Positions 1 through 11,744 of a DNA stretch of 64,000 nucleotides are shown here, in pieces. The notes under the pieces were generated by a model. It did not search any database. It saw only the letters and a program-made list of their open reading frames with translations, and was not told where the DNA came from. Location of the stretch: positions 62,001 through 126,000 of the forward strand of contig NW_027062613.1 in the NCBI RefSeq assembly GCF_032884065.1, in the 5' to 3' direction. The first letter of the stretch is position 1; every line of letters starts with the position of its first letter. Both the position numbers and the translations under genes were made by a program. This DNA comes from Artemia franciscana. Lineage: Eukaryota; Arthropoda; Branchiopoda; Anostraca; Artemiidae.

Positions 1-1600
1 TTTACTCAAGTTACACGTAGTGGTTTATAAGGCGATAAGATGAACATTGAGAAGGGGGTTTCCCTGCTTTAGAATTGAGGTGACATTTCCACAAAGATAG
101 CTATTTCGGGACCATAGAAGATGTTAAATACATTTGGAACAACAACTGCAAATGAATAAAAAGAGTAACACACTTTGTATTTATATTATTTACGCTAATA
201 CCATCAATGTCAATGGATAAGGATTTTCAGTTGCTTAATTGCATTTTCAACAGCAGTTATTGATACTGGAATAATATCGTCCTAATGAAGCAAAGGCAGT
301 AGAATTTTAGAAAGTACCCGAGAATAATGTGACTGCAAAAAAAAATTAATTTTGGAAAAAATTCCCGACTAGTAACATACCAAGTTGAACTAGAAATCGA
401 ATAACTATTATAAAGATCACTTTTATCCAGCTATTCAGAATTGATCAATTTAGACCAATACTTTTTAGAGGCTGGAAATTCCATACCCTTATAACGAATA
501 GATTTAAGGTACTTTTTATAATCATTCTTTGTTTTCTGCTTTATATCTGCAACAGACCCCCGTTATAGGTCTACCATAATCAACCCCAAATTCGAGGCCA
601 AAGTTTTGCCTTATTTTTACAATTCTTTGATTCAGGATTGGCAGCCATATAGATTTCCTCGCTTTTATACGAATATGTTTCTGGGATTGGGGAACCGCAA
701 TTTTTTTCAGATTCTTTCATACATCTAACTATATCATCATAATATCTATCAAGATCACGCTTACTACCCTTTACATGCAATTGGAGCAGATGATAAGGCA
801 CACGAATACAATTAAGCAGTGTAGATAAAGACAATATATATAAAACAATATCTGCTCTTTTCCAATTACTACATTTAAACCATTTAGAATTCCCAATAGG
901 GGCAACATTGCAAAGTTTACGTTTCAGTTTAGAAGTAAATGAAAGCGATTAATGGTCAATGTCATCAGACTCAATATCAACATGAATAATCTAGCATTTT
1001 AGCTGTGGACGAACTGATTATATGATTAATATTAGAAACACTACCATATTGATGGATACAGGAGTATGATAAATCTTTCTCCAGAATCACGTAAGGGGGC
1101 ATGCATTAAATAAATTCTCGGGATCGATAACTTTGTTTATCCAAATTCGTGTTAAAGTCACCAAGAACTATAAAATCAAGTTTATTTTCCTTGACAAGAT
1201 TCATCCCGGACTTTAAAAAGACTTGCATGTAATAGCAATTTATTTATTGACTCCACTCTATTATTTTTATATGGAAGATAAACATTAGCAAACACAGTAC
1301 TATTTACTCTAACAGCAAGAATTTGCTTATCCGAATAAAAAAGGGATGGGTTGGAAGTATCAATACTTTTTTTTTTTAAATACAGGCCTGGCCTCCAGAA
1401 GGGCGGCCACGTGTGGTAACAGCATCAGAAGTAAAAACCGAATGAACAGAGCTTCGATGAAGGAAATTTTTGCTAGAGGCAGTTAACAAAGTTTCTTGCA
1501 GGCAGATAACGTCGAAGTTCTCGTGCAGATCGTCAATATAAGCATCTTTATTTTTTGTGCCATTGATATTGTGCAATATCATTGAAATTTGTAAAGTCAT
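1..1600 (-). pseudogene. LINE ORF2 remnant: APE-type endonuclease then start of reverse transcriptase
   Basis: Relic of the second ORF of a non-LTR retrotransposon. An ATG at 1598-1600 opens an APE (EEP) endonuclease start reading ILHNINGT...DVICLQETLL. After a frame change the catalytic-loop motif VLGDFNTN lies near 1147-1170, and the SDxxxH region near 961-969 is followed by an in-frame stop at 949-951. A linker open at 580-834 leads, with more stops and frame changes, to an RT amino end with an AIKQLK...DIDGI-like block at about 190-250 and a KAGKPP...YRLIN block at 40-100. Core RT motifs A-C would lie left of the window. These motifs are typical of Jockey/CR1-type LINEs; the exact clade is not determinable here. 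Several stops make it inactive. Confidence 0.8.
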
Positions 1601-2777
1601 TTAGAGGTTTGTTGACTAGCAAAACCACGGAAAACGGAGCATGACATGTTAAAGGACACGTGTTCACCATTGCAATTGGCAAATTTTGGTGAGGTATTGC
1701 ATGGATTTTCATCTGAACTAATATGAGGGTCGGCACAACGAGCACATTTGGGTGCAGGACTGGGACAAGAAGACTGGAAGTGATGGGGTGATCGGCACTT
1801 AAAACAACACTCTGGAATTTCCTTAAACTCGCTCAGTCTAAGGAATTCATAACCAATTCGAACACCGTCTTTTAAATAAGCTGCTTTAGCAAAATAATCC
1901 AAAAAATTAAGCTTAACTGTTTTCGAAGAGCCCAGCCTTTTGGCAGCAACAATACCGCTACAATTTGTGAAAGACTGAATCGCATAATCCTTTGGAACAC
2001 CTTTTATAATGGCTGAATATTTCTTGGAAATTTCTTTGGTTGACGTACCGGCGAGAATGACGGCAACAGATGCACGGAAGTCTTCGGCAGCAGATTTATC
2101 AATATTTACATACCACTTATTGTGAACAGGGCGAGTACTGGATACAAGTTCATGGCTACTGATTTTTTTTCAATAGCGTCTTTCCTTTTTATTGGATATG
2201 ATAAATGAGACGGCACTTGAGAGACGACAATGGCGGTTAACTGGGGATTAGAGCCTATAGGTTTTGGTAACTGAGGGTAATTGAGGCTATAATTGTCCAA
2301 CTTTGCAGACACAATTTGAACAAGTTGATGAATTTTAGAAACTTTAGAGGCCAATTTTGAATAGGCCAAAGCCGGCAACACTGGAACTTCAGTTGGAAAT
2401 TGAATAAAATAAGTTGGCATAGAGATGCTAGCTTCATCACACTTCTTCAAAAGATCGAGCATGTCCTTAATATTACTAGTTGCAGACTTTACACCACTTC
2501 GGCGAGAGAGAATTTCATCAGGCACAAGTTTTGACCATAAATCAGCCTTAGCTTCAACTATTTTTGGTGAAGCAAAAAAATCCACTCCATATTCAATAAT
2601 TTCCTTCTCAGAAATCCAATTCTGCCAATTACTTTGGACAAAATTTAACACAGGTGAATATACAAGTTCAAAGTCCTTCAAATCCTCCGATTGTTCGCTA
2701 ATACTTGGCATCTTTTCAAGGCATCTGTTTTCAGCCTCCACACAATTTAAACTGTTCAATTTATAAATATAGGTCAC
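1597..2777 (-). pseudogene. LINE ORF1 (Gag-like, three CCHC zinc knuckles), frameshifted
   Basis: Nucleic-acid-binding first ORF of the same LINE. It opens at 2777 and reads about 200 codons. An indel in the T8 run at 2163-2170 (A8 in the coding sense) breaks the frame, and the protein continues in another frame to a stop at 1597-1599. The carboxyl end carries a canonical knuckle CFKCRSPHHFQSSC (CX2CX4HX4C), a second knuckle beginning CARCADPH, and a third (FANCNGEHVSFNMSC) whose first Cys is replaced by Phe. Such triple knuckles are known from Jockey-like ORF1p, where they bind element RNA. The stop overlaps the ORF2 start as ATGA. Confidence 0.8.
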
Positions 2778-2790
2778 TGATATATGACTT

Positions 2791-2948
2791 TAAAAATTCC
2801 AAGCCAATTGCTGCGAAATCACAAGGTTACTAAATTAATTGTGAAGCATAGGTCAGGATTAAAAGTCTCTGTAATTTCAAGGCAATTGTTTCGAAATAAC
2901 AAGGTCACTGAAATAATTATGAAGCTTAGGTCAGGATTAAAAGACTTC
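2791..2948 (-). repeat. Two 78 bp tandem units upstream of LINE ORF1
   Basis: Two direct copies with a 78 bp period. For example, GGTCAGGATTAAAAG occurs at 2851 and again at 2929, and the flanking bases align throughout with scattered substitutions. They sit just upstream of ORF1 in the element's orientation, where a 5' UTR or internal promoter is expected. A promoter role is inference only. Confidence 0.6.
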
Positions 2949-2979
2949 GATCCCAAACCAAATATTGTGAAATGTTAAA

Positions 2980-5218
2980 TTAATTCACTTGACAAGAAAC
3001 TCACTGATTTGTTCATAAAATATCCAATTTTAGCTGTTAACGTGTTGAACTCTGAAACAAGACTGATTGATACAAGACGCATTGAATATGCAGGAGAGAC
3101 TTAATTAAAAGTAAAAACGATCGATTTTTATTATGTTGACATTTAGTATGCTTGCTTATATTCTTTTATGCTTATTGCCAGATTTGTTTGTAGGTAATTG
3201 AGTCTTCATTGAACTATAGAAAGAAAAAACAGTAGATACGTTACATGAATAGAGATCTTCTCATATTTTGGAGAACTCTACAGAATTACGACCAAACTTG
3301 AGTTTCAAAGCATATTTTTATATTGAGTCAGAAATGTTTTTGCGCGGCGGGAAGGGGGCCAGAGGGGTCACTTGCATTAGCGGCGAAAATTGTCAAATAA
3401 AATAATCTAACATTTATAATCATTGTAAGTTTTGAAATTCATATCTTAATATGACAATATATAGACAATATATAAAGTGCAGTTTGCAGTATATAAAAGC
3501 AACGTGAATCCTATTCATTTTCTCATTATAAAGTGAAAGAGGTATATATTTAAATAAATAAAAATATTGTTAATAAAATGAAATTTTTGTTTAACTTCAG
3601 CCTGGCAATTTTGTAGTCACAGGGAGGGGGAGGATTCCTATGTGTCAGATCAGGCTAAAGGAAGTTGGACAAAATAAGACCATTATGTTTTTTTTTAAAC
3701 CAAAGCATGAGGTAACACTTTTTTGGGGGGAAGAGAGTGAATTGATAATTCTTGTTTCCCAATTACTCATTTGCAAGTAATTTTCAATGCACTCGGTTTA
3801 TTGATTTCGATCACAAACTTGATTAAATTTGCATTGACTATTTTTTAAATAAAAATGAATGTTATAAATAAGCTCAATACCTAGTTGGCTTTTGAAAGGC
3901 GTTTTCAAGTTAATTTGTGCTTACTTACTTAAACGCCGTTATGTAAACCTGATTATTTTTCCAAAGAGACAATATTCATTTTTGCAAGGATACAAGACTT
4001 ATCAGATCAATTTTGTTCTGAGTCACTCCCCGACTTATATTTTAATATATTTGTACCCATTTAAGACTTGTATTGTTTTAAGGGTTTGTTTGTTTTTATG
4101 TAATTTAGGCACTACTTTTATCTGCTTTTGAAATTTTTCGTCTTGGCTTTGTTATTGACTTGAACTCTTAAGGAAAATATTAAGATAATGATTTTGAATA
4201 GATTTAGAATAGTTGAAATATCCAATAAATATCATATTAGTGATAAAAGGATACTCTCAACCTTTAGGACACAAGGCCTATATTATATATTGATATATAG
4301 GGATTTATATTTTATCTATTATCTACTGATAAGATTTAGGGTGATACAAACGGGTTTCAACTTTATTGAATTGGAATTATAAAAAGGTTTTACTAACATT
4401 GGAATGCGAATAAATCCTTCCTTTGGTTGTTAGCTTATGTGTTAAAAAAAAATGTAATAAAAGGTAACCAAAAGTATTGTTTTCTTACCGTTAAACAGCT
4501 ATACTTGGCTACATAAATTTGACTCGTGCGTTAATTCGGCCAAATAGTTGTAAATGCTCACACTTTTGATATTAGACTTTCTGGTTTTACTTTTATTTTA
4601 TATTATTTTTAAATGGTGAGAAAATTGAAAAATAGTTTTGATCTGCGAAGAACCTGTCTCGCTTTGCATATTATTTTATGTAGCAATTTACAAAGATAAA
4701 CTAACGATTTCTATTTAGGTTTTGTGGTCAACAAAAATTATTCGTCTATTAAAAGTCTGAATAGAAATTCTTTGAATTATTTTGGAATACCAAAAATAGG
4801 TCCTTCGCAGGCACTTTTGCTGCTTTTTGATTTGAATATGTTACGGGTTATGAATCTCAACTCGAATATTTTTTTTTATTATTATTATTGAACACATAGG
4901 GAGTATAGTTGATGTACATTTTTTTGCACACTAATACGTATTTGTTTTCTAAATATTTCTTTTAAATTTTGTGGATTCGAGTGAATACGAATTATATTAT
5001 ATATAAGTTCTTTATGATAATACAAATAGTTCGTACTATAAATCTAATTTTCGTACAAAATAATATCTATCCCTGGTATTATTTTTGACCCATACTTTTC
5101 GTTGTTTTTGTACTAGCTAATTGTTACTTTTTTTAGTTCATCATAATCCTGCTAATATAGGTAATGCATCGAACTGTACTCCGAACAGATCGGGCTCCAA
5201 ACTATGGCTCACACAGTC
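2980..5218. other. No recognisable feature
   Basis: A+T-rich sequence with short random ORFs only. A small G-rich patch (near 3345-3375) and several homopolymer runs are seen. I find no coding, RNA or repeat signal that I can support. Confidence 0.5.
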
Positions 5219-6140
5219 TTAATAGAGCATAAGAAGCAAATTTGGTTTTTTAAACAAATTATGATTCATTTTCACTAATATCAATAGAAATTTCAAAGGC
5301 CAAATGATTGTGAAGCCTTCTTCATTATGCAGTTGCCATAGGTTTTCGCCAATTAGGGTTGCTTTCAAGGGGTAAGCTTTTTGGGGGGTCCTGTTGAGTA
5401 GTATTGTGAATGTTAGAGACTCAAATAGTTGTTTATAATGGAATTTCACCCAGACTTCTCTTTGTGAAAAGAAACATAAGAGTGGTATCATTACTTCTTT
5501 TATCGGTTTATTACTAAGAACGGGAGGGATCTATAAAATAGAATCTAGGGCTATATAATTCAGGTCCCTTTCTGTGTCTCTTAAAACCCATTCAAAATTT
5601 TGTCATTTAACATGTGCTAAATTGTTAATAATTTGGCCAGACTTTGGGGTTTTTTATGGGATAATGTGATTCAAAGAGACGTTCTATTTTTTCTTTGGTT
5701 TTAGAGTGGGCCTAAATTACTAGGGTTCTGATCACTCGAAGTTTTTCTGGCATTTTTGTTAGTGACTGCTATTAATAATAACCAGCTAATTAATATTTAC
5801 ATGGTTGGCAAGGGTTTTTTTTCAGGATTGATCTGGAAATGATATCCTTGCATTGTTTTTAGGATACCATGACTCTTTACGATTTAGAAGGATCTTTTAT
5901 CCCTTGGAATAGTAGTCTAAGGAAGCTGGTTCATATAAAAATTTCCTATAATAGCTAATTTCGAGTACTGGGTGATATATTCCTTTATACTTTACGTAAT
6001 TTGGATTTTCTTCAATTTTATAACCCAGTTTTGGAGCTCGACATTTGTCTATCAAAAAAAGGTTAGTTTTAGTGGGGCCCTTGCAAAACCAATGTGGAAG
6101 GTCGTAGTATTGCTGTAATATTTTTTTTATTCATTGTAAG
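5219..6140 (-). pseudogene. Unassigned decayed coding-like block
   Basis: One minus-strand frame shows two long open stretches with protein-like composition separated by stops: about 78 codons at the 6140 end (LPHWFCKGPTKTNLF, later YHPVLEISYYRKFLYEP) and about 115 codons ending at 5219 (FSQREVWVKFHYKQLFES, later GENLWQLHNEEGFTIIWP). Aromatic and charged residues are frequent and low-complexity sequence is absent, unlike chance AT-rich ORFs. I do not recognise the family. It may be a retroelement or captured gene relic. Not functional as it stands. Confidence 0.25.
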
Positions 6141-6411
6141 CATCCCAAATTTTGCTTTTTTTGATGGCATATTTTATTTTGCTCCTCCCCTAGCGGAGCG
6201 ATATTTGGGGGTATTTACCGATTTCAATCCGTATTAATAGGTGTGTGGTCTAAACTATTGTACGTAATAATAAAGATACCAGGTTTCGTTAAATATTTCA
6301 ATATCACTCTATTCCAGTACTAATGTAGCTGTAAAAATATAATATTTTCCTTTGCATGAACTGCATCTATGAATTCTGTATTAATAATTACGTCGTTTCG
6401 TTAGGTTGTTT

Positions 6412-6756
6412 GGTTAGGCCACAACGAAGAAATAGCAACTATAAATTATGATGATATTGACTTCGAAAAATTATGACACATGAGGAAGTCACCAACTCCC
6501 TGTCACCACAGTTGACGAGTTTTTGTGTTTTTCCAGGGCTTTAAGACGCCTTTTCAAGTTTTATAATGTCACAATTTATTAAATGTGGGATAGTATGAAA
6601 TCGAGTAATTATTGCCGGTTACAAGCGCAACTCTTAGTCAAATATTTGTGCTTGCTAATTTGAATTTTATTATTAGAAACTGAATAGAGCCGAAAACAGT
6701 TGGAATGATAAGATTGAAGTTATTTTGGTTAGGTTGCAACAAAGAAATAGCAACGC
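6412..6756. repeat. Pair of ~29 bp direct repeats, about 315 bp apart
   Basis: GGTTAGG followed by YYRCAACRAAGAAATAGCAAC occurs at 6412-6440 and at 6727-6756, with only a few mismatches. The second copy ends about 30 bp before the E1 palindrome. The interval contains no ORF. The repeats could bound a small unrecognised insertion or be remnants of a tandem array. Confidence 0.4.
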
Positions 6757-6786
6757 AGAAACGCGAACCGATACGGCTTAAGAATG

Positions 6787-7088
6787 AATTAAATAAAAAA
6801 AACGAGTTTTTTTAACTGAAAGTAAGGAGCGACATTAAAACTTAAAACGCACAGAAATTACTTCGTATATGAAAGAGGCTGCTTCCTCATCAACGCCCCA
6901 CTCTTTACGCTAAAGTTTGACTCTTTCTCTCAATTCTTCTTTTTAAAACAGTAAAAAACTTTAGCGTAAAGAGCGGGGCGTTGATGAGGAAGCAGCCTCT
7001 TTCATATACGAAGTAATTTCTGTGCGTTTTAAGTTTTAATGTCGCTCCTTACTTTCAGTTAAAAAAACTCGTTTTTTTTTATTTAATT
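6787..7088. repeat. 302 bp palindrome at the 5' end of E1
   Basis: Arms of about 131 bp (6787-6917 and 6958-7088) are complementary with essentially one mismatch (CCCCACTC against GAGCGGGG). The ~40 bp loop is T-rich, then A-rich. Transcribed in either direction this would give a long hairpin RNA. Confidence 0.9.
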
Positions 7089-8509
7089 TCTGAACGTTTT
7101 TGAATCAATGCATGTTTTGATTTTGGCTCTCCGCAGAGGAATAATCAAAACGAAATTTGCATATTTTTTTTTTGGGGGGGGGGGCTAAATGGCTTTCTCA
7201 TAATTTTGATCGAATGATTTTGAGAAAAAAAGAGCGGGGGCGAAGCCTAGTTGCCCTCCGATTTTTTGGTTAATTAAAAAGGCAACTAGAACTTTTAATT
7301 TTTTACGAATCTTTTTATTGGTAAAAGATTTACGTAACTTATAAATTAGCTTACGTAAAGAACTTTTGTATTCTCATGTTTTTATTACATATATGAGGGA
7401 ATTCGCCCCATCGTCAGTACCTCGCTCTTTACACTAAAGCTTAAATTTTATCCCAATTCATTAAGAATGACCCCTGAATCACAAAAGCCGTAGAATAAAT
7501 AGTTGAAATTACTAAAAATACTTTAGTGTAAAGAGCTAGGTATCATAAGGAGGTGAGCCCCTTATATGGGTAATAATTTCTGTTTGTTTTAAGTTTTATT
7601 GCTGTTCCTTACTTCCAGCTGAAAAAGCTTTTTCACATTTATTTTTTAATTTTTTTTTAAATAATGCTAGTAAATCCTGATCTCCCTTCATGGAAGTTTT
7701 CTTCTCCCATGACAAATTCTCGATGGAAACTTCCCCCAGCATATCCCCCTCTTCTCAACCCCTCCCCCCAACCAAAAAAATCCTCCTGAAAACGCCTGTA
7801 TACTTCCCAATAACCAATACTATATGTAAGCACAGGTCAAAGTTTGTAACTTGTTGCCCCTCCCACGGGGACTGTGGGGGAGTAAGTCGTCCCCAAAGAC
7901 ATACTTATAAGGTTTTTCGACTACGCTGAATAAAATGGCTATCTCAGAATTTTGATCCGTTGACTTTGGGAAAATAATTAGCGTGGGAGGGGGCCTAGGT
8001 GCCCTCCTATTTTTTTGGTCACTTAAAAAGGGAACTAGAACTTTTCATTTCCGTTAGAATGAGCCCTCTTGCAACATTCTAGGACAACTGGGTCGATACG
8101 ATCACCCCTGGGAAAAAAAAAAAAAACAAAAAAACAAAAAAACAAATAAACACGCATCCGTGATCTGCCTTCTGGCAAAAAATGCAAAATTCCACATTTT
8201 TGTAGATAGGAGCTCGAAACTTCTACAATAGGGTTCTCTGATACGCTGAATCTGATGGTGTGATTTTCGTTAAGATTCTATGACTTTTAGGGGGTGTTTC
8301 CCCCTATTTTCTAAAATAACGCAAATTTTCTCAGGCTCTTAACTTTTGATGGGTATAACTAAACTTGATGAAACTTATATATTTAAAACCAGCATTAAAA
8401 TGCGATTCTTTTGATATAGCTATTGGTATCAAAATTCCATTTTTTAGAGTTTTGGTTACTATTGAGCCGGGTCGCTCCTTACTACAGTTCGTTACCACGA
8501 ACTGTTTGA
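6787..8509 (+). mobile_element. E1: full-length palindrome-headed Helentron-like (HINE-like) non-autonomous element
   Basis: 1.72 kb element without a credible ORF. It starts in an A-rich head TTAAATAAAA and carries a 13 bp subterminal inverted repeat, AGTAAGGAGCGAC (6821-6833) against GTCGCTCCTTACT (8471-8483). It ends just after a hairpin, ACAGTTCGT-TACC-ACGAACTGT (8484-8505), then TTGA. Subterminal inverted repeats, a 3' terminal hairpin and absence of long terminal repeats are the published hallmarks of Helentron-associated elements (DINE-1 type). The first 302 bp form a near-perfect palindrome, and a second weaker hairpin lies at about 7385-7640. The internal module beginning AAATGGCT is duplicated (about 7183 and 7933). 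Assignment to Helentrons rests on structure only; no matching Rep/helicase gene is present. Confidence 0.65.
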
Positions 8510-9169
8510 AAATTCACAAGCAATATCAGCCATGCTCCCAGCTGCAACCCTTAAAGTCTTAAGATGCTTCCATGAGTTGACTTGTTTCAAACTTAAAAAT
8601 ATTTGATTTTGTGTCCTACCTAAACTTTCCTATAAGATATGCTCAAATTGTTGTTTATTAATAGCAACATTAATAAGCTTAAATGTGAAGGAAAATCTTG
8701 TGAAAGAAATTTGTTAGCCTGTAGAAAGAAGGTATTGGAAAATTAGTTGTTGTTAGCTCGGCGATACGACAGCTCACTTTTTAGCACGCTATTAATACTT
8801 ATTGTAACTCATTTATAATGCTTTCAATGTTCGTCCATTTGATTTGAATTTTTGTAGTATGTTCCGGAAATTTGTATATTTTAGTGATGTTTTATTAAGA
8901 GGTTGCATATAACCAGGTGTCTTAAGGTGTTAATTTAAAAAAATTCTCATGAGAAGAGAGAAAAATCTTATTACATAAGAACAGAGATTATTTTCATTAA
9001 TATTCTAATTTGTCAGGATTTTTTATTACTCTACCTGATTTAGTGGTAATATTCATTTTCTTATTTGAGGGATCTTTTTTTCTTGGTTTTGCTAGCGATA
9101 TTAAGAAGATGTCTTATATTTTTTCTTGAAGAATTTCTTGCCTTTTAATTTTGTGTCATTTTTTTGCGT
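8510..9169. other. No recognisable feature between E1 and E2
   Basis: A+T-rich, no credible ORF or repeat seen apart from short homopolymers. Confidence 0.5.
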
Positions 9170-9379
9170 TGCCGCAGACTGTGGCTTATGTTCTTCTTGG
9201 TCTGATTTGGTCTTTCATGAGTTGCCTCTGTTGTTTGAAAGCCATTTCTTCAGTAGGATGGTTGGTTGTTTGCATCATAGTTTCTTTCCAGGATATCCAA
9301 TCTTTGGGCATGGCGCGGTATCGCTCTCCTTGTGTCTCAGAATTTGCTAAGAATATAATCTGCTGGGTCTTAACAGGAT
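9170..9379 (-). pseudogene. Unassigned peptide-coding scrap cut by element E2
   Basis: An open minus-strand frame of about 60 codons reads ANSETQGERYRAMPKDW, then WKETMMQTTNHPTEEMAF and QQRQLMKDQIRPRR before a stop. Composition is protein-like (hydrophilic, few Ile/Phe/Lys runs) and locally less A+T-rich than its surroundings. The frame is truncated exactly where E2 begins (9380). No family recognised. It may belong to the same relic as the integrase fragment at 11295-11740, since both lie on the same strand on either side of E2. Confidence 0.25.
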
Positions 9380-10959
9380 TAACTAAAAAAGAAGGTTTTT
9401 TAACTGCAAGTAAGGAGCGACATTAAAACTTGAGATGAACGCTATATGGAAGGGATTGTCCCCTCCTCGATGCCCCACTCTTTACACAAAAATTTGACTT
9501 TTTGTAACAACTCTAATTTTGAAAACAATAAAAAACTTTAGCGTAAAGAGCGATGTGTTGAAGAGGGGACAACCCCTTTCATATACGAAGTTTTGATGTC
9601 ATCCTTACTTACAGTTCAAAAACTTGTTTTTTATTTAACTTATGAACGTTTTTGGATTAAAGAATGTTTTGATTTTGCACAAATCACATGAAAGCTTAAA
9701 ATAAAATCTGCATTTAATGTTTTTTGCTAAATGGCTTTCTCATAGTTTTGATCAGACGATTCTGATAAAAAGGGGGATGGGGAGCTGGCCTAGCTGGCCT
9801 ACAATGTTTGGTTACTTGAAAATGCCAATAGAATTTTTTATAAGCTTTTTTGTTAGTAATACATATACGTACCTTACAAATTAACTTAAGAAACGAACTT
9901 TCATAGTTGTATATTTTTATTTCGCATATGATAGGGTTCGGCCCTCGTTAATACCTCTCTACTTAGACTAAAGCTTGAATGTCGTCCCAAATCTTTAAGA
10001 ATTACCCCTGAATCACAAGGGCGTAGAGTAAATATTTGGAATTACTAAAAATACTTTAGTGTAAAGAGCAAGATATTGTGGAGGAGCCGATCCCCCTTAA
10101 AATAAGTAATATTTTTTGTTTGTTTTAAGTTTAATGCTGCTCATTACTTCCAATTTTAAAAAAAATATTAATTTTCTCATTTGTTTTTTTAATAAATCTA
10201 GAAAATTTTGCGGCTTCTTAAAGGAAATTCTCTTCCCTCGTGAAAAATTCCTCCATAGAAACATCCTGCCACGTAACCCCCCCCCCCAACACCACCCCCA
10301 ATCCAACACGAATTCGTCCCCTGAAAACGTCCGTACACTTCATCATAACTATTACTATATGTAAACAATGGTCACAGTTTTTAACTTGCAGCCTCTTCCC
10401 AGGAAACTCTGGGGGACTAAGTCATACAAAAGACATGGTTATAAAGTTTTCAACTAAGTTGAAGAGATTGGCTGTCTCAAAATTTTGATCCGGGGACTTT
10501 GGGGAAAAACTGTGCGTGGAATGAGTCCTAGGTGCCGTCCAATTGTTTGGTCACTTAAAAAGGGCACTCGAACTTTTAATTTCCATCAGAATGAGCCCTC
10601 TTGCGACATTCCAGCACCACTGGGTCGATACAATTAACCATAGGGTAAAAAAACAACAAATAAACGCGCATCCGTGATCTGTCTTCTGCCAAAAAATACA
10701 AAATCCAACATTTTTGTAGATAAGAGCTTGAAACTACTACAGCAGGATTTTCTATGACATTTAGGGGTTGTACCCCCCCATATTTTCTATAATAAGAATA
10801 TTTGTCGCAGTTTCTTAGTGTTTGATAGGTATGACTAGACTTGATGAAACTTATATATTTAAAATCAGTATTAAATGCAATTCTTTTGATGTAACTATTT
10901 GTATTAAAACTCAGTTTCTAAAAAGTTTTTTTTAACAGTTTGTTACCACGAATTGTTTG
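9380..10959 (+). mobile_element. E2: diverged E-family element
   Basis: Same architecture as E1: a palindromic head around 9395-9640 whose arms share a different core (TTGTCCCCTC), a second hairpin around 9930-10110 built on ACTTAGACTAAAG / CTTTAGTGTAAAG, and a degenerate 3' hairpin ending ACCACGAATTGTTTG near 10957. The 7.2 kb tandem duplication starts inside this element at 9747, so its 3' part recurs at 16969-18185. Confidence 0.55.
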
Positions 10960-11294
10960 CGAATTTATTACGTACATCGCATCGCGCAAAGTCTTCTTAT
11001 GTCACTGATTAATGAGTGTTAATCTAGGGTCAACTAGAGTATCGGTAGCAATGTTTAATTTATCAATATAGTGCTAAGGCTCTCTCTATAGGTTTTGTAT
11101 TGGGGTTTGTTTTTGTGGTGATCATATTTGTCATCGTTAGAAATTCTTTGAATTCTTCCTCTTCACTACCATTTTGGAGATGCCCTTGTTTAAAATTAAA
11201 AGGTTTCAACTCCCTTAATCTTGATTGTCATAGCTTATTCTCGTTGTCTGAGGAATCAGACATTGCGGGACGTAAACTCCCACTGCTTTGTCAA

Positions 11295-11740
11295 ATTTTA
11301 CCCTTCTTATAAAACTAATTTGGGTCTTATGGGGTTTTCCAGAGTTAAAGATTTGAAAAATTTATGTCATGATCATAGTCTTTTAGTATTATATACGGTC
11401 CAGAGTACTGGTCGAAGAGCTTCTTGCCGTCGGCTTTTATTTCATACTTTAAGTAAACACAATTTCGTACTTGAAAGCTAAGTTCTCCTTTTATATTCTG
11501 TATTTTTTTTTCTTCCTGCTTTATTTTTGATTTCTTGATTTCTCGTCTTACGATTTTATTGGTTTTTCTCGTTCTATAGATAAATTCTTGCTGAAATCTT
11601 CGGAATCATTATAACATTGTCTTGAATCTATTATTCCGTCCCAGGAAATTCAAAAGTCACCTCCAAATAGTATATAGAAAGGATTCTCGTTTATTGTTGG
11701 GGAAAATGTCTTATTGATTAGACTTGTTAGATTGGGTAAG
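11295..11740 (-). pseudogene. LTR-retrotransposon integrase C-terminal fragment
   Basis: Read in two minus-strand frames, the order of motifs is that of a Ty3/Gypsy-type integrase tail: INENPFYILFGGDF (the TPFYLLFG-like block before the C-terminal domain), a Lys/Arg-rich helix FRRFQQEFIYRTRKTNK, then VYLKYEIKADGKKLF and DQYSGPYIILKDYD, a GPF/Y-type module that anchors integrase to DNA. An RRVKF-like segment and an acidic tail follow near 11150-11300. Frameshifts and stops break it. The catalytic DDE core is absent. The family is inferred from motif order; a related superfamily is possible. Confidence 0.5.
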
Positions 11741-11744
11741 GTTT

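Noticed and set aside
6787..7088. CRISPR array or attachment site as explanation of the palindromes
   Set aside because: A dispersed eukaryotic repeat with long fold-back arms; no spacer-repeat periodicity and no prokaryotic context.
7690..7929. Plus-strand frames inside E elements (also 10116, 17300, 22817, 36761)
   Set aside because: Recurring frames of a non-coding repeat; they are disrupted differently in each copy and lack motifs.
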